Source: Bin87 sp026710825
GTDB lineage: Bacteria > Chloroflexota > Dehalococcoidia > Lucifugimonadales > UBA3495
DNA length: 64,000 nt
NCBI GenBank assembly: GCA_965232815.1
Contig: OZ247427.1
Span: forward strand, 2,604,001 to 2,668,000
Direction: 5' to 3'
Shown: one piece after another, positions 50,597-59,742 of the stretch
Position numbering within the stretch: position 1 is the stretch's first letter
How the letters are laid out: each line of letters starts with the position of its first letter
Made by a program: the position numbers and the translations under genes
Notes under the pieces: generated by a model
The model's input: only the letters and a program-made list of their open reading frames with translations
The model's database searches: none
Told to the model about the DNA's origin: nothing

Positions 50597-52594
50597 TCAG
50601 TCGTCGCTGGACGCCTCGCTCTGCATCGGATCGCTTGAGCTTGTGCTGGCAAACGACGGCGCGGGGTTCGGCAGGGGTGCACCCTGTGTGACCGGCGGCG
50701 CTGGCGGTGCGTAGGGCGATTGAGGCGCCGGAGTCGGCTCCACGGGTTCAAGCTCGGTCCCCGGCAATTCGTCATTGAACAACCCGACTAGCGCGTCTCC
50801 TGAGATAGCTTCGTGCTCGATCAGGTACTCTGCCACCTGCACCAGCTTCGGCTTGTAATCGATCAGCACTTCCTGGGCTTGGCGATACGCGCTGTGGATC
50901 AGGTGCCGCACCTCGACGTCGATCTCTTCCGCGATCTTGTCGCCGTAGTCACGCTCTTCATTCAACTCACGACCCAGGAACACCAACTCTTCGCGTTTTC
51001 CGAACGTTCGCGGGCCCAGGTTGGGGGACATTCCGTACCGCTTGACCATGCCCAGCGCGGTCTTGGTCGCGCGCTCGATGTCGTTGCTCGCGCCCGTGGT
51101 CACCTCGTCGAATATCAGCTCCTCAGCGACCCTGCCGCCCATCATCACGGCCAGCATGTCCTGGAACTGGTTCTTCGTCCACAGGTAACGGTCTTCCTCC
51201 GGGAGCAGCGTGGTGTGCCCACCCATGTTCCCGCGTGAAACGATGCTGATCTTGTGTACCCGGTCCGCGTGCGGCAGGTTCCACGCCACCAGGGCATGCC
51301 CTGCCTCGTGGTAGGCGGTCATTTCCTTCTCGCGTTGATTGATGACCCGACTCTTTCGCTCCGGGCCGGCGATCACGCGCTCGATTGCTTCCTCGAAGTC
51401 CTGCATGAAGATGCTGGACTGGTTCTTGCGCGCAGCCAGGAGAGCGGCTTCGTTCACCAGGTTCGACAGATCGGCCCCGCTGAAGCCCGGTGTCTCCCGC
51501 GCCACAACGTCTATCTTAATTTCATTGGACAGCGGTTTCCCTGCCACGTGTACCTTCAGAATCGCCTCGCGGCCGGCCACGTCGGGCAAATCCAGCGTGA
51601 CCCGCCGGTCAAAGCGGCCGGGGCGCAGCAGCGCCGGATCCAGGATGTCAGGTCGGTTGGTGGCCGCGATCACGATGATGTTCGTGTTCGTTTCGAAGCC
51701 GTCCATTTCGACCAGGATCTGGTTCAGCGTCTGTTCGCGTTCGTCGTGTCCGCCGCCCAATCCGGCGCCCCGGTGGCGGCCCACCGCGTCGATTTCGTCC
51801 ACAAACATGATGCACGGGGCATTGCGCTTCGCCTGCTCGAACAGGTCGCGCACGCGCGCTGCGCCGACGCCCACGAACATTTCCACAAACTCGCTGCCGG
51901 AGATGTGGAAGAACGGCACTCCGGCCTCGCCGGCCACTGCCCGCGCCAGGAGCGTCTTGCCAGTGCCGGGCGGTCCCACCAGGAGCACTCCCTTGGGGAT
52001 CCGCGCCCCCAGTTGGAGGAACCGCTCTGGATACTTGAGGAATTCGACCACTTCCTCCAGTTCCGCTTTCGCCTCGTCAACACCTGCGACGTCGTTGAAT
52101 GTGACCGACGGCCGGTTGAACGGCATCATACGGGCGCGGCTGCGTCCGAAGCTCATCGTCTGGTTGTTGGAGCCCTGCGCCTGCCGCATCATCAGCAGGA
52201 TCAACCCGCCGAAGAATATGAGTGGCAGGAAGTTCAGCAGTATTCCGAATACGCTGCCAAAGCCGCTGGACCCTTTGTACTCAACGTCGGGCGCCGATGG
52301 GCCGTTCAGCGCTCCATGGTCCGACAGCAACTGGATCAGATCGGTGTTCTTCCCGATCCGGCTGGAATATTTGACCATCTCGCCGCCGGCACCGGTCTCT
52401 GGTATGACCGTCAATTTCTCGCCGTCGACGATGATCTGCTTGATCTGTCCGCCCCGGGACTGATCAAGCACCTGTTTCAACGACATCTGCTCGCTGCTGC
52501 CGAAACTCGGAATCAGCGTATAGAAGATCACTATCACCCCGATGATGATCAGGAGATAGATAAGGCTGTTACGAACCCAGCGATTGTTGGTCAT
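50597..52594 (-). CDS. ftsH: ATP-dependent membrane zinc protease FtsH
   Basis: 665 residues, normal length. N-terminal membrane helix (about 10-29), short extracytosolic region, second helix (about 119-137). AAA+ domain: Walker A GPPGTGKT (207-214), Walker B IMFVDEID, second region of homology ATNRPDILDPALLRPGRFDR. Zinc motif HEAGH near residue 430. A Pro-rich tail (PVEPTPAPQSPYAPPAPP) follows the protease domain. It degrades misassembled membrane proteins and short-lived regulators. The genes for its regulators HflK and HflC lie about 1.3 kb away on the same strand. Confidence 0.97.
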   Translation of the reverse strand: MTNNRWVRNSLIYLLIIIGVIVIFYTLIPSFGSSEQMSLKQVLDQSRGGQIKQIIVDGEKLTVIPETGAGGEMVKYSSRIGKNTDLIQLLSDHGALNGPSAPDVEYKGSSGFGSVFGILLNFLPLIFFGGLILLMMRQAQGSNNQTMSFGRSRARMMPFNRPSVTFNDVAGVDEAKAELEEVVEFLKYPERFLQLGARIPKGVLLVGPPGTGKTLLARAVAGEAGVPFFHISGSEFVEMFVGVGAARVRDLFEQAKRNAPCIMFVDEIDAVGRHRGAGLGGGHDEREQTLNQILVEMDGFETNTNIIVIAATNRPDILDPALLRPGRFDRRVTLDLPDVAGREAILKVHVAGKPLSNEIKIDVVARETPGFSGADLSNLVNEAALLAARKNQSSIFMQDFEEAIERVIAGPERKSRVINQREKEMTAYHEAGHALVAWNLPHADRVHKISIVSRGNMGGHTTLLPEEDRYLWTKNQFQDMLAVMMGGRVAEELIFDEVTTGASNDIERATKTALGMVKRYGMSPNLGPRTFGKREELVFLGRELNEERDYGDKIAEEIDVEVRHLIHSAYRQAQEVLIDYKPKLVQVAEYLIEHEAISGDALVGLFNDELPGTELEPVEPTPAPQSPYAPPAPPVTQGAPLPNPAPSFASTSSSDPMQSEASSDD

Positions 52595-52825
52595 GGCATA
52601 CCTAAGTGGCGGGTGATTCGGCCGGCATGAGCCCCGGTTCGCGGCCGCAGGTTAGGCTATCATATTAGCGGCGCACAGTTGAAATTGCAAAACTCTTTTC
52701 ACCGGTTTTTGCGGATTTCGTAATTTGTCCTGAAATGGCCCCGGTCTGACATCTCGTCGTTCGATACGTGCCGTATCCGGCGTGGAGTGTCACTCTTTGA
52801 ACGCTTGATCCCAGGAGGTCCTACC

Positions 52826-53836
52826 GTGACTTACGATCAACTCCCTCGTGTGTATCTATTCGGCACCGGCGGCACCATCTCGTTCGTCGCCGAATCGCGC
52901 ACCGATTTCGCCAACTACAGCTACCAGGGACGTCAACTCACCATCCAGGAGATGCTCGCCAGGGTGCCGGAGGCCCAGGATGTCGCGGAGGTCCTCCCTG
53001 AGCAGGTCATCAATGTGGGGAGTACGGAAGTGTACCCCAACCACTGGCTCACGCTGGCGAATCGTATCAACCAGCAGCTTGCTGACGATGCTGCCGCCGC
53101 TGGAGTGGCTGTAACCCACGGTACCGCCACTCTCGAGGAGACGGCGTATTTCCTCAATCTCACCGTGCTCGATTCTCGTCCGGTGGCCGTTACCGGTGCG
53201 ATGCGCCCGCCGTCGGCCATGGGTACCGACGCGGACAACAACCTGCTGGACGCCATACGGATCGCATCCTCGCCCAATTCTGCCGGGCGCGGCGCTCTGG
53301 TCGTGTTGAATAACGAAATCCAGTCCGCGCGTGATGTGACGAAAACGGATTCTTACCGCGTTGAAACTTTCCAGTCCGGTCACATGGGGTTCCTGGGTTA
53401 TTCGGATTCCGATGGTCAGGTAGTGTTTTACCGCCGACCTGAACGTCGCCATACCGCTGATTCAGAATTCGACGTGTCCGGCGTCGACGAATTGCCCCAG
53501 GTCGAAATCGCATACGCCTACGCCGGCGTTGATGGCATCGTGGTCGACGCATTGGTGGCGGCCGGCGTGAAGGGCATCGTCGCCGCCGGACTTGGCAGCG
53601 GTGGATCGCCCTCTACTTTCATGGCGGCATTGCGTCGCGCGGTTGCCGCCGGCATCCCTGTGGTTATTTCGACACAGGTGGGCACGGGCCGGGTTTTGCA
53701 GACTCGCCGGTTTGTCGAGGAAGGGTACATCGTGGCCGATAACCTCCACCCCAAAAAAGCCCGAATCCTCTTGATGCTCGGCCTGACCCGCACATCAGAA
53801 CCTGCTGAACTCCAGCGGATGATGTTGGAGTACTGA
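52826..53836 (+). CDS. L-asparaginase-like amidohydrolase
   Basis: 336 residues of the bacterial type I/II asparaginase fold, normally hydrolysing L-Asn to Asp. First active Thr in FGTGGTISF; second in VTHGTATLEETAYFL; the Lys in RDVTKTDSYRVETFQSG is conserved. In characterised enzymes the second motif reads HGTDT and its Asp holds the substrate amino group; here that position is Ala (HGTATLEE), so the substrate may differ. No signal peptide. The GTG at 52826 follows AGGAGG by 7 nt, which outweighs the longer reading from 52787. It stands alone between ftsH and a gene-free stretch. Confidence 0.88.
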   Translation: MTYDQLPRVYLFGTGGTISFVAESRTDFANYSYQGRQLTIQEMLARVPEAQDVAEVLPEQVINVGSTEVYPNHWLTLANRINQQLADDAAAAGVAVTHGTATLEETAYFLNLTVLDSRPVAVTGAMRPPSAMGTDADNNLLDAIRIASSPNSAGRGALVVLNNEIQSARDVTKTDSYRVETFQSGHMGFLGYSDSDGQVVFYRRPERRHTADSEFDVSGVDELPQVEIAYAYAGVDGIVVDALVAAGVKGIVAAGLGSGGSPSTFMAALRRAVAAGIPVVISTQVGTGRVLQTRRFVEEGYIVADNLHPKKARILLMLGLTRTSEPAELQRMMLEY

Positions 53837-54626
53837 TCGTCCACACTGCCACGCCCTGCACCTTGGGCGATTCACGATCGCCTCCACCTGAGCCTGTACC
53901 GTGGTGGTCTGGTCGCATCGCAATTCACGCCTGCGCGGCGGAAGGATCGCGCGGTGCGCCGATTTTACCCGCCATTCTTCCGCGCCAGGCCATCCCTTGA
54001 CAAAGCGAACGTATGAGCCCATAATGGTCTCACTCGAGTTAGAACATAACATCCAGCACCGTCCCGCCAGAGGTGATACCGGTCGTACACGGCCAACCCC
54101 GTCAGACTCCAAATCGCATACCAGCCTCCGCCAGGACCAGCGACCGGTCGCTCTAGCCGGTGTGGTCGCAACGGGGCCAGCGCCTCCCCACACGCTGGGA
54201 GGTCAGCGCATCCACCTCTGCCATCTTTTCCGGTAGAGGCCAGGGCCAGGGAATCCTCCCGACCCGTGCGCTGTCCGCCAAACCTTGAGTGGGCAAAAAC
54301 CCATGCGTAACCCCTCGGCCGTGGGGCTGACAACGACCACCATCACCTCTGGCAGACACACCAACCAAAAAATCCTCCGAGGAGCAAAAGCCAATCGGAA
54401 AAACCAACTGACCAAACAACCTTTCAACACCGACGGTTTGATCCCCTGTCCCTCCAAACCGTCAGCGTGTGATGACGCCTCGAATCTGAGTCGCGCATTG
54501 GGATTGCCCATGCCGCGGTCGTGCAAATCCGGCCCTGTGGTATCCTTTATTTGCATTCGGGCCGGGTAGCATTTTGATTGTGGTCACTCGGTCTGATTCC
54601 TTTGAATCGATCGAGGTGACTCCCCC
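53837..54626. other. Gene-free stretch of about 790 bp
   Basis: No convincing coding frame on either strand, although short minus-strand frames (for example near 54200-54400) carry some protein-like text such as LTGLAVYDRYHLW. Possibly the eroded remains of a gene or insertion. I found no transposase motif, repeat array or RNA gene in it. Confidence 0.35.
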
Positions 54627-55421
54627 ATGGTTTCGCACGTTGAACGGATGGTTGCCGTTCGAAATGGCATGTTCAATGTCCAGGTCGCGGAAGGCGGTTC
54701 TGGCGACCCTCTGATATACCTCCATGGCGCCGGCGGATACGTTGGATGGCCCGATTTTCTGGACCGCCTGGCCGAGGATTATCATGTCTATGCGCCAGCG
54801 CACCCGGGCGTCGCCGAATCCACCGGTTTGAACAACATTGACGACCTCTGGGACCTCGTCCAGTTCTTCGAAGAACTCCTGGATGCTCTGGGGATCCAGC
54901 GCTGCCACCTTGTCGGGCACTCCTATGGCGGGTTTTGCGCAGCCGAGCTGGCTGCCCATCGCCCGGACCGTATCTCCCGCCTGGTGCTGGTCAACTCCCT
55001 CGGCCTTTGGCTTGACCAAACACCCGTCGCTGATTTCTTCATCCTCACCCCCGACGAACGCCGGCAGATGCTGTGGCACGATCCGGAGAGCGAACTCGCC
55101 CACGCCTACGTCGCCCAACCGTCAGAGCCCGAGGCTAGGTTGGAATTCACGCTGGACCGTATTCAAACACTGCAATCCGTTGCCAAGTTCACTTGGCCCA
55201 TACCCGAGCGTGGACTCACCAAGCGCGCCCACCGCATCACCATGCCAACCCTGATCGTGTGGGGAGATTCGGACCAGGTCATCCCGCAGGAATATGGTGA
55301 AGCGTTCCGAGACCTCCTCCCCAATGCGACCCTGACCGTGATTCCTCAATGCGGTCACATCCCGCAGTTGGAACGCCCTGATGCCTTCTTCGACAGCGTA
55401 CTGGGCTTTCTGCACGACTGA
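54627..55421 (+). CDS. Alpha/beta hydrolase (2)
   Basis: 264 residues. HGAGGY oxyanion motif, nucleophile elbow VGHSYGG (Ser near 101), acid in GDSDQVIP and His in CGHIPQLERPD. The order, spacing and texts such as HGAGG at the start and CGHxPQxExPD at the end mirror the hydrolase at 37617, so the two are paralogs. GAGGTG lies about 10 nt before the ATG. Followed by ferritin after 80 bp. Ester or C-C bond hydrolysis is likely; the substrate is unknown. Confidence 0.88.
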   Translation: MVSHVERMVAVRNGMFNVQVAEGGSGDPLIYLHGAGGYVGWPDFLDRLAEDYHVYAPAHPGVAESTGLNNIDDLWDLVQFFEELLDALGIQRCHLVGHSYGGFCAAELAAHRPDRISRLVLVNSLGLWLDQTPVADFFILTPDERRQMLWHDPESELAHAYVAQPSEPEARLEFTLDRIQTLQSVAKFTWPIPERGLTKRAHRITMPTLIVWGDSDQVIPQEYGEAFRDLLPNATLTVIPQCGHIPQLERPDAFFDSVLGFLHD

Positions 55422-55500
55422 TTGCGCTGGCTGAATCGTCTGACGCCGTCCCTCGTTCGATATAGCTACCCCGCCGCAAAGAAATTTCAGGAGACCGAAG

Positions 55501-56025
55501 ATGCCGATCGATTCCAAATTGCTTGATGCGATCAACCGGCACATAAATGCCGAACTCTATTCGTCCTACCTCTACCTCTCCATGTCCACCTACTGCGAAG
55601 CCATCGACATGCCCGGATTTGCACACTGGATGCGCGTCCAAAGCCAGGAAGAGTACACCCACGCCATGAAATTCGTGACCTACCTGGAGGACCGCGACGC
55701 GCGCGTGAACCTGCTTCCCATTGAACAACCGCCCGTGGAGTTCAACTCCGTTGACGACATAATGCGTCAAACCCTGGCCCACGAGCAGCACGTCTCCCAG
55801 TTGATCAACGACCTCTACGGCGTGGCCGTCGGCGCCAACGACTACGCGTCGCAGATCATGTTGCAGTGGTTCGTGTCAGAGCAGGTGGAGGAGGAGAAAA
55901 CCGCCCGCGACGTGATCGCCGCACTCGACATGGTGAAAGGCCGCAGCGACGCCCTGCTCCTCCTGGACCGTGAGATGGGTGCGCGCCCCGCCGGCTCCCC
56001 GATTGCCACCGGAACCCCGGCATAG
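55501..56025 (+). CDS. ftn: Ferritin
   Basis: 174-residue ferritin-like four-helix protein that stores iron as mineral. Diiron ligands: Glu18 (NAELYSSYLY), Glu51 and His54 (QSQEEYTHAM), Glu near residue 95 (LAHEQHVSQLI) and the Gln/Glu of WFVSEQVEEEK near 127-131. The AGGAG ribosome-binding site precedes the ATG by 9 nt. Haem ligand Met of bacterioferritin is not obvious, so ferritin is favoured. Iron storage fits with the suf operon about 2 kb away, although the two are on opposite strands. Confidence 0.93.
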   Translation: MPIDSKLLDAINRHINAELYSSYLYLSMSTYCEAIDMPGFAHWMRVQSQEEYTHAMKFVTYLEDRDARVNLLPIEQPPVEFNSVDDIMRQTLAHEQHVSQLINDLYGVAVGANDYASQIMLQWFVSEQVEEEKTARDVIAALDMVKGRSDALLLLDREMGARPAGSPIATGTPA

Positions 56026-56072
56026 GCTCCGGCCCCCATGAGGTCGACACGAACAATTGGAGATCTGGAAAA

Positions 56073-56573
56073 TTGACACTTAACGAATTCATCGTCGACG
56101 CCCTGGACAAGGAGTCCGGATTCCTCCTCGAAGCTCTCGACGGTCTCACCGCCGAAGAAATGGCCTGGCAGCCGGCGCCCGACGCCAACTCCATAGGTTG
56201 GATCCTCTGGCACATGGTCCGCGTCGAGGACATGTGGATCCAGTTTTTTGCCCAGTTCCAGACGGAATTGTGGGAGAGCGAGGGTTGGCATGAGAAAATC
56301 GGCCTGCCCACTCGCGACAACGGTTTCGGCCATACCCCAGAGCAGGTCAACAACTTCCCGGGTGTCGATTTGCAAGTGTTCCTGCAATACCGGGCCTCCG
56401 TCCGCGCCAGCACCCTCGCTTACCTTGACACCCTGGCTCCATCGGATATGGATACCGTGCCAAGAGAGCGGCGTCCCGAAATGTCCCTGGGCGCAATGTT
56501 CCGGCAGATCATCGGCGAGATATACCAGCACGTCGGCCACATCGCTTATCTACGAGGTCTCCAGGGCAAATAA
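56073..56573 (+). CDS. DinB-fold protein
   Basis: 166 residues, four-helix DinB/YfiT-like metalloprotein superfamily. Conserved pattern: TLNEFIVDALDKESGFLLEALDGLTAEEMAWQPAP, SIGWILWHMVRVEDMW (first His), and the C-terminal IYQHVGHIAYLRGL (two His), the usual three metal-binding His. The start is TTG at 56073 with GGAG upstream. These proteins include thiol-dependent transferases, but many have unknown activity. It lies 48 bp after ferritin on the same strand. Confidence 0.85.
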   Translation: MTLNEFIVDALDKESGFLLEALDGLTAEEMAWQPAPDANSIGWILWHMVRVEDMWIQFFAQFQTELWESEGWHEKIGLPTRDNGFGHTPEQVNNFPGVDLQVFLQYRASVRASTLAYLDTLAPSDMDTVPRERRPEMSLGAMFRQIIGEIYQHVGHIAYLRGLQGK

Positions 56574-56585
56574 TCCGGCTGCCGG

Positions 56586-57494
56586 ATGCTCGCGCAGGTG
56601 TGGAAACCCATGATCCTGTCGATGTTGCTGGGCGGCATCCTGATGGCCATCGCCTGCCTGGCGCCTCCTGAACCGGAACCCGTCCAACCCACGGACCCCG
56701 AAACGTCCGCATCCCGGGTGTCAGAATCCACCGACGAACGGGACCCTCCCCAGGCGGGCCGATCCCGAACCCTGGAAATATCGGTTGGTCCCGCGCGCAA
56801 AGAGTGTTATGGCCCTTTCCGTCGCATGTGCCTCATCGTGGACGGAAGTTTCTTCTACGACGAGATTGACGGATTCACGCACGAACCTGGCTACGAATAT
56901 CGCCTTCGCATCGAACGTTACGATGCTTTCCCGGGCCAGAAGGAGCCGCCTCAGGATGCCGGACGCTACGGCTATCGGCTACTGGAAGTGATATCCAAGA
57001 CCCGCGTCCTAGGCACAATCCTGGAAGCCGCAGTCGCCCCTGCCCGGGTGCAGTGCCCAAAAACGGACGAAGTCTGCTTGTTGCTGGATGGGAAACCCCA
57101 CCGCGGGGCAATTGCCGGATTCGACTACGTACCCGGCTACGACTATCGGATACGGTACGAACGCTTAGACGACGGTTCACGCGTCCTGCGGGAAGTCATC
57201 GCCCGCACCGAAGCCGCGGGCACGCTGGAGGAAATCACGGTCGGCCCCTGGCGCGTTGAGTGTTATGAGGATGCTCCCATCACGGCGGCTTGCATTGTGG
57301 TCAACGGAGAGCCGTTCCACGGGACAATCGAGGATTTCCCCCGCAGACACGGGTACGAATACACCCTGAGCGTAGAAAAATACGACCTGATCCCAGACAT
57401 CAGCGTACCGCCGCCAGAGACCGCAAAATACGGCTATCGCCTTGTGAAAATATTGTCAGAGAAGCCCGCGTCCCAACCACCATCCGCCAACTGA
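56586..57494 (+). CDS. Lipoprotein with three DUF4377-like repeats
   Basis: 302 residues. Lipoprotein signal (ILSMLLGGILMAIAC, Cys near residue 24), then a Pro/Glu-rich linker and three homologous domains of about 75 residues (about 60-140, 143-215, 218-295). Each contains the pattern V-x-P-x-R-x-x-C, C-L/I-x-V-D/N-G, I-x-GF/DF, PGYEYRLRIERYD. This matches DUF4377, a small beta-rich domain of unknown function, each with two Cys that probably form a disulfide. Triple arrangement is unusual; most proteins hold one. It starts only 12 bp after the DinB gene and is convergent with the suf operon end. Confidence 0.78.
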   Translation: MLAQVWKPMILSMLLGGILMAIACLAPPEPEPVQPTDPETSASRVSESTDERDPPQAGRSRTLEISVGPARKECYGPFRRMCLIVDGSFFYDEIDGFTHEPGYEYRLRIERYDAFPGQKEPPQDAGRYGYRLLEVISKTRVLGTILEAAVAPARVQCPKTDEVCLLLDGKPHRGAIAGFDYVPGYDYRIRYERLDDGSRVLREVIARTEAAGTLEEITVGPWRVECYEDAPITAACIVVNGEPFHGTIEDFPRRHGYEYTLSVEKYDLIPDISVPPPETAKYGYRLVKILSEKPASQPPSAN

Positions 57495-57503
57495 CCGAAC
57501 AGT

Positions 57504-57971
57504 TTACCTGGTTGAAAGTGCGCGTAACCCTTCCTCCAGGGCTACCCAGGGCAACAGCGCGCATTTGATACGAACGGGATATTGCCGTACCACTTCCAGC
57601 GCGCCCAACTCCCCCAACTCTTCCAACGCCACCGATGGCAGCGGTCGGCCGTGCATCAGATCCCGAAACAATTGCGAAAGGTCGCTGGCCTCGTCCACGG
57701 TGCGGCCCTGAACTCCGTCGGCCAACAGCGACGCTGAAGCTTGAATAATGCTGCAACCTTCGGCGACAGCGCTTACTCCCGAGATTACCTGGCCGCAGCC
57801 GCCGTTTTCGCCGAGTTGGAGTTGCAGATTGGCCCGGTCGCCGCAAAAGGGGTTGAATTCCTCAGCCTCTGCGTCGGGGCGCTGCAAACGTTCCCGGTGC
57901 CGGGGACTCCGATAATGCTCCATGATGACGTCGCCGTACAACGCATCGGGATTGTCAGGCAACTGGGCCAT
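57504..57971 (-). CDS. sufU: SufU-type Fe-S scaffold / zinc sulfur-transfer protein (second copy)
   Basis: 155 residues of the IscU/SufU fold, which receives persulfide sulfur from SufS. All three Cys and the Asp are present: NPFCGD (Cys, Asp), EGCSIIQASASLL, and IKCALLPW. Texts around the third Cys read CALLPW, whereas the first copy has CAILAW. It is the last gene of the minus-strand suf operon, 44 bp after the other sufU. Its C-terminus is 10 bp from the convergent lipoprotein gene end. Confidence 0.9.
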   Translation of the reverse strand: MAQLPDNPDALYGDVIMEHYRSPRHRERLQRPDAEAEEFNPFCGDRANLQLQLGENGGCGQVISGVSAVAEGCSIIQASASLLADGVQGRTVDEASDLSQLFRDLMHGRPLPSVALEELGELGALEVVRQYPVRIKCALLPWVALEEGLRALSTR

Positions 57972-58015
57972 AGAGGATCAGGGATCAGGTTGGGAGGAGC
58001 TAATATGTGAGCGCC

Positions 58016-58465
58016 CTACTCCGTCGTGGCTACGGGATCGCCGTCCATCGCTGCTTTCAGAGTGTGCCACGCCAGGATCGCGCACTTTATGCGCGTCGGG
58101 TACGCAATCACGCCGGCGAGCATTTCGAGGTCTCCCAGAAGATCGACGTCGATCTCAGCATCCGGCTCGGTCAACATCCGGTGAAATTCCTCGAACATCG
58201 CCATGGTTTCATCCGAAGTTGATCCTTTCACCGCCTGGGTCAGGAGCGACGCGGACGCTCTGCTGATGGCGCATCCGTGGCCCTGAAATGCGACGTCATC
58301 TACCTTCTCGGTCCCCAGTTTCAGTTGCAGGGAAATCTGGTCTCCGCAGAGCGGATTGAACCCGTCGGCCTGGTGGGTAGCGTCATCAATTGTTCGGAAA
58401 TTCCTGGGTCGGCGATTGTGCTCCAGAAGGATTTCCTGGTACAGGTCGCTGAAATCCGAAGTCAT
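58016..58465 (-). CDS. sufU: SufU-type sulfur-transfer protein (first copy)
   Basis: 149 residues, IscU/SufU fold: NPLCGD, HGCAISRASASLL and IKCAILAW hold the three Cys and Asp. Its ATG overlaps the stop of sufS by one base, so translation is coupled to its sulfur donor. It is closer in its motifs to characterised SufU proteins than the second copy is. Works with SufS to pass sulfur to the SufBCD complex. Confidence 0.93.
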   Translation of the reverse strand: MTSDFSDLYQEILLEHNRRPRNFRTIDDATHQADGFNPLCGDQISLQLKLGTEKVDDVAFQGHGCAISRASASLLTQAVKGSTSDETMAMFEEFHRMLTEPDAEIDVDLLGDLEMLAGVIAYPTRIKCAILAWHTLKAAMDGDPVATTE

Positions 58466-59742
58466 CAGCCGAACACCTCAATCACCCGGTCAATTGCCTT
58501 GACCAACGCGTCAATATCATCCGTTGTGTTGTAGAACGCCAGCGACGCTCGCACAGTAGCCGGGATGCCGTAGCGTGCCATCACCGGCTGGGCGCAATGG
58601 TGACCGGTACGCACCGCGATGCCTTCAGCGTCCAGGATGGTCCCGATGTCATGGGGGTGCGCAGTCTCCATATAAAACGATAGGACCCCGCCCTTCTCCT
58701 GGGCTGTGCCGATCAATCGCACTCCCTCAATACCTTCCAACCTTTCGGTCCCATATAGGAGCAAAGCGTGCTCATAAGCTGCTATGCGGTCCATCCCGAT
58801 GGCTTCCAGGTATTCTATGGCCGCACCCAACCCGATGGCTCCGGCTATGTCTGGCGTCCCTGCCTCGAATTTGTGAGGCAGCGTGTTGTAAATCGTCTCC
58901 TCGAACGTTACCGACCGGATCATTTCGCCGCCCGACTGGTAAGGGGGCATGTCGTTAAGCAGATCAGCCCGACCCCACAGGGCTCCGATACCGGTAGGCC
59001 CAAACAACTTGTGGCCCGAAAAAGCCAGGAAATCTGCACCCATCGCCTGGACGTCGACCGGCATGTGTGGAACCGATTGCGCGGCGTCCACCATCACCGG
59101 GATGCCTTTGGCGTGAGCCAGCTCGACCATAGCGCTGATCGGGTTGACGGTGCCCAAAGCGTTTGACTGATGCACTACGGAAACCATGCGGGTACGATCG
59201 TTGAGGATGCTTTCGTACTCGTCCATGAGCAGCTCGCCGTCGTCATTGAACGGTATCACCCGGAGTTTGATCCCGATCTCTTTCCCCAATATCTGCCATG
59301 GGACGATGTTGGAATGGTGCTCCATTCCGGTGATGACCACCTCGTCGCCGGCCGAGAAGTATTTGCGGCCGTAGCTGCTGGCCACCAGGTTCAACCCCTC
59401 AGTGGTACCCCTGACGTATATGACCTCATCCGCTGACGGCGCGTTGATGAACCTCCGGACTGCTTCGCGCCCGGCCTCGTAGTCGTCAGTCGCCCGTTGG
59501 CTCAGGGTATGGACTCCCCGGTGCACATTGGCGTTGTTGAGGAGATAGTAGTTCGTGATCGCGTCGATCACGGCTCGTGGCTTCTGCGTCGTGGCGGCAT
59601 TGTCGAGGTAAACCAGCGGCTTGCCGTTGACCTCCTGATCCAGGATGGGAAAATCCTTGCGTAGCCGACGAGGATCGATCGCCGACAGCCCGTCGTCGCC
59701 GAACGGCGTGCTGTTGCCGGGGCCATTGGGAGCGGAGGTCAC
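58465..59742 (-). CDS. sufS: Cysteine desulfurase SufS
   Basis: 425-residue PLP enzyme releasing sulfur from cysteine. PLP Lys in FSGHKLFGPTG near residue 240, PLP-stacking His in GMEHHSNIVPW, and the catalytic Cys in VRTGHHCAQPVMARY near residue 380, in the short-loop form typical of type II SufS. Start is GTG at 59742 and overlaps the sufD stop by one base (TAGTG); its own stop overlaps the following sufU start. The tight overlap marks the coupled core sufD-sufS-sufU of the operon. Confidence 0.96.
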   Translation of the reverse strand: MTSAPNGPGNSTPFGDDGLSAIDPRRLRKDFPILDQEVNGKPLVYLDNAATTQKPRAVIDAITNYYLLNNANVHRGVHTLSQRATDDYEAGREAVRRFINAPSADEVIYVRGTTEGLNLVASSYGRKYFSAGDEVVITGMEHHSNIVPWQILGKEIGIKLRVIPFNDDGELLMDEYESILNDRTRMVSVVHQSNALGTVNPISAMVELAHAKGIPVMVDAAQSVPHMPVDVQAMGADFLAFSGHKLFGPTGIGALWGRADLLNDMPPYQSGGEMIRSVTFEETIYNTLPHKFEAGTPDIAGAIGLGAAIEYLEAIGMDRIAAYEHALLLYGTERLEGIEGVRLIGTAQEKGGVLSFYMETAHPHDIGTILDAEGIAVRTGHHCAQPVMARYGIPATVRASLAFYNTTDDIDALVKAIDRVIEVFG

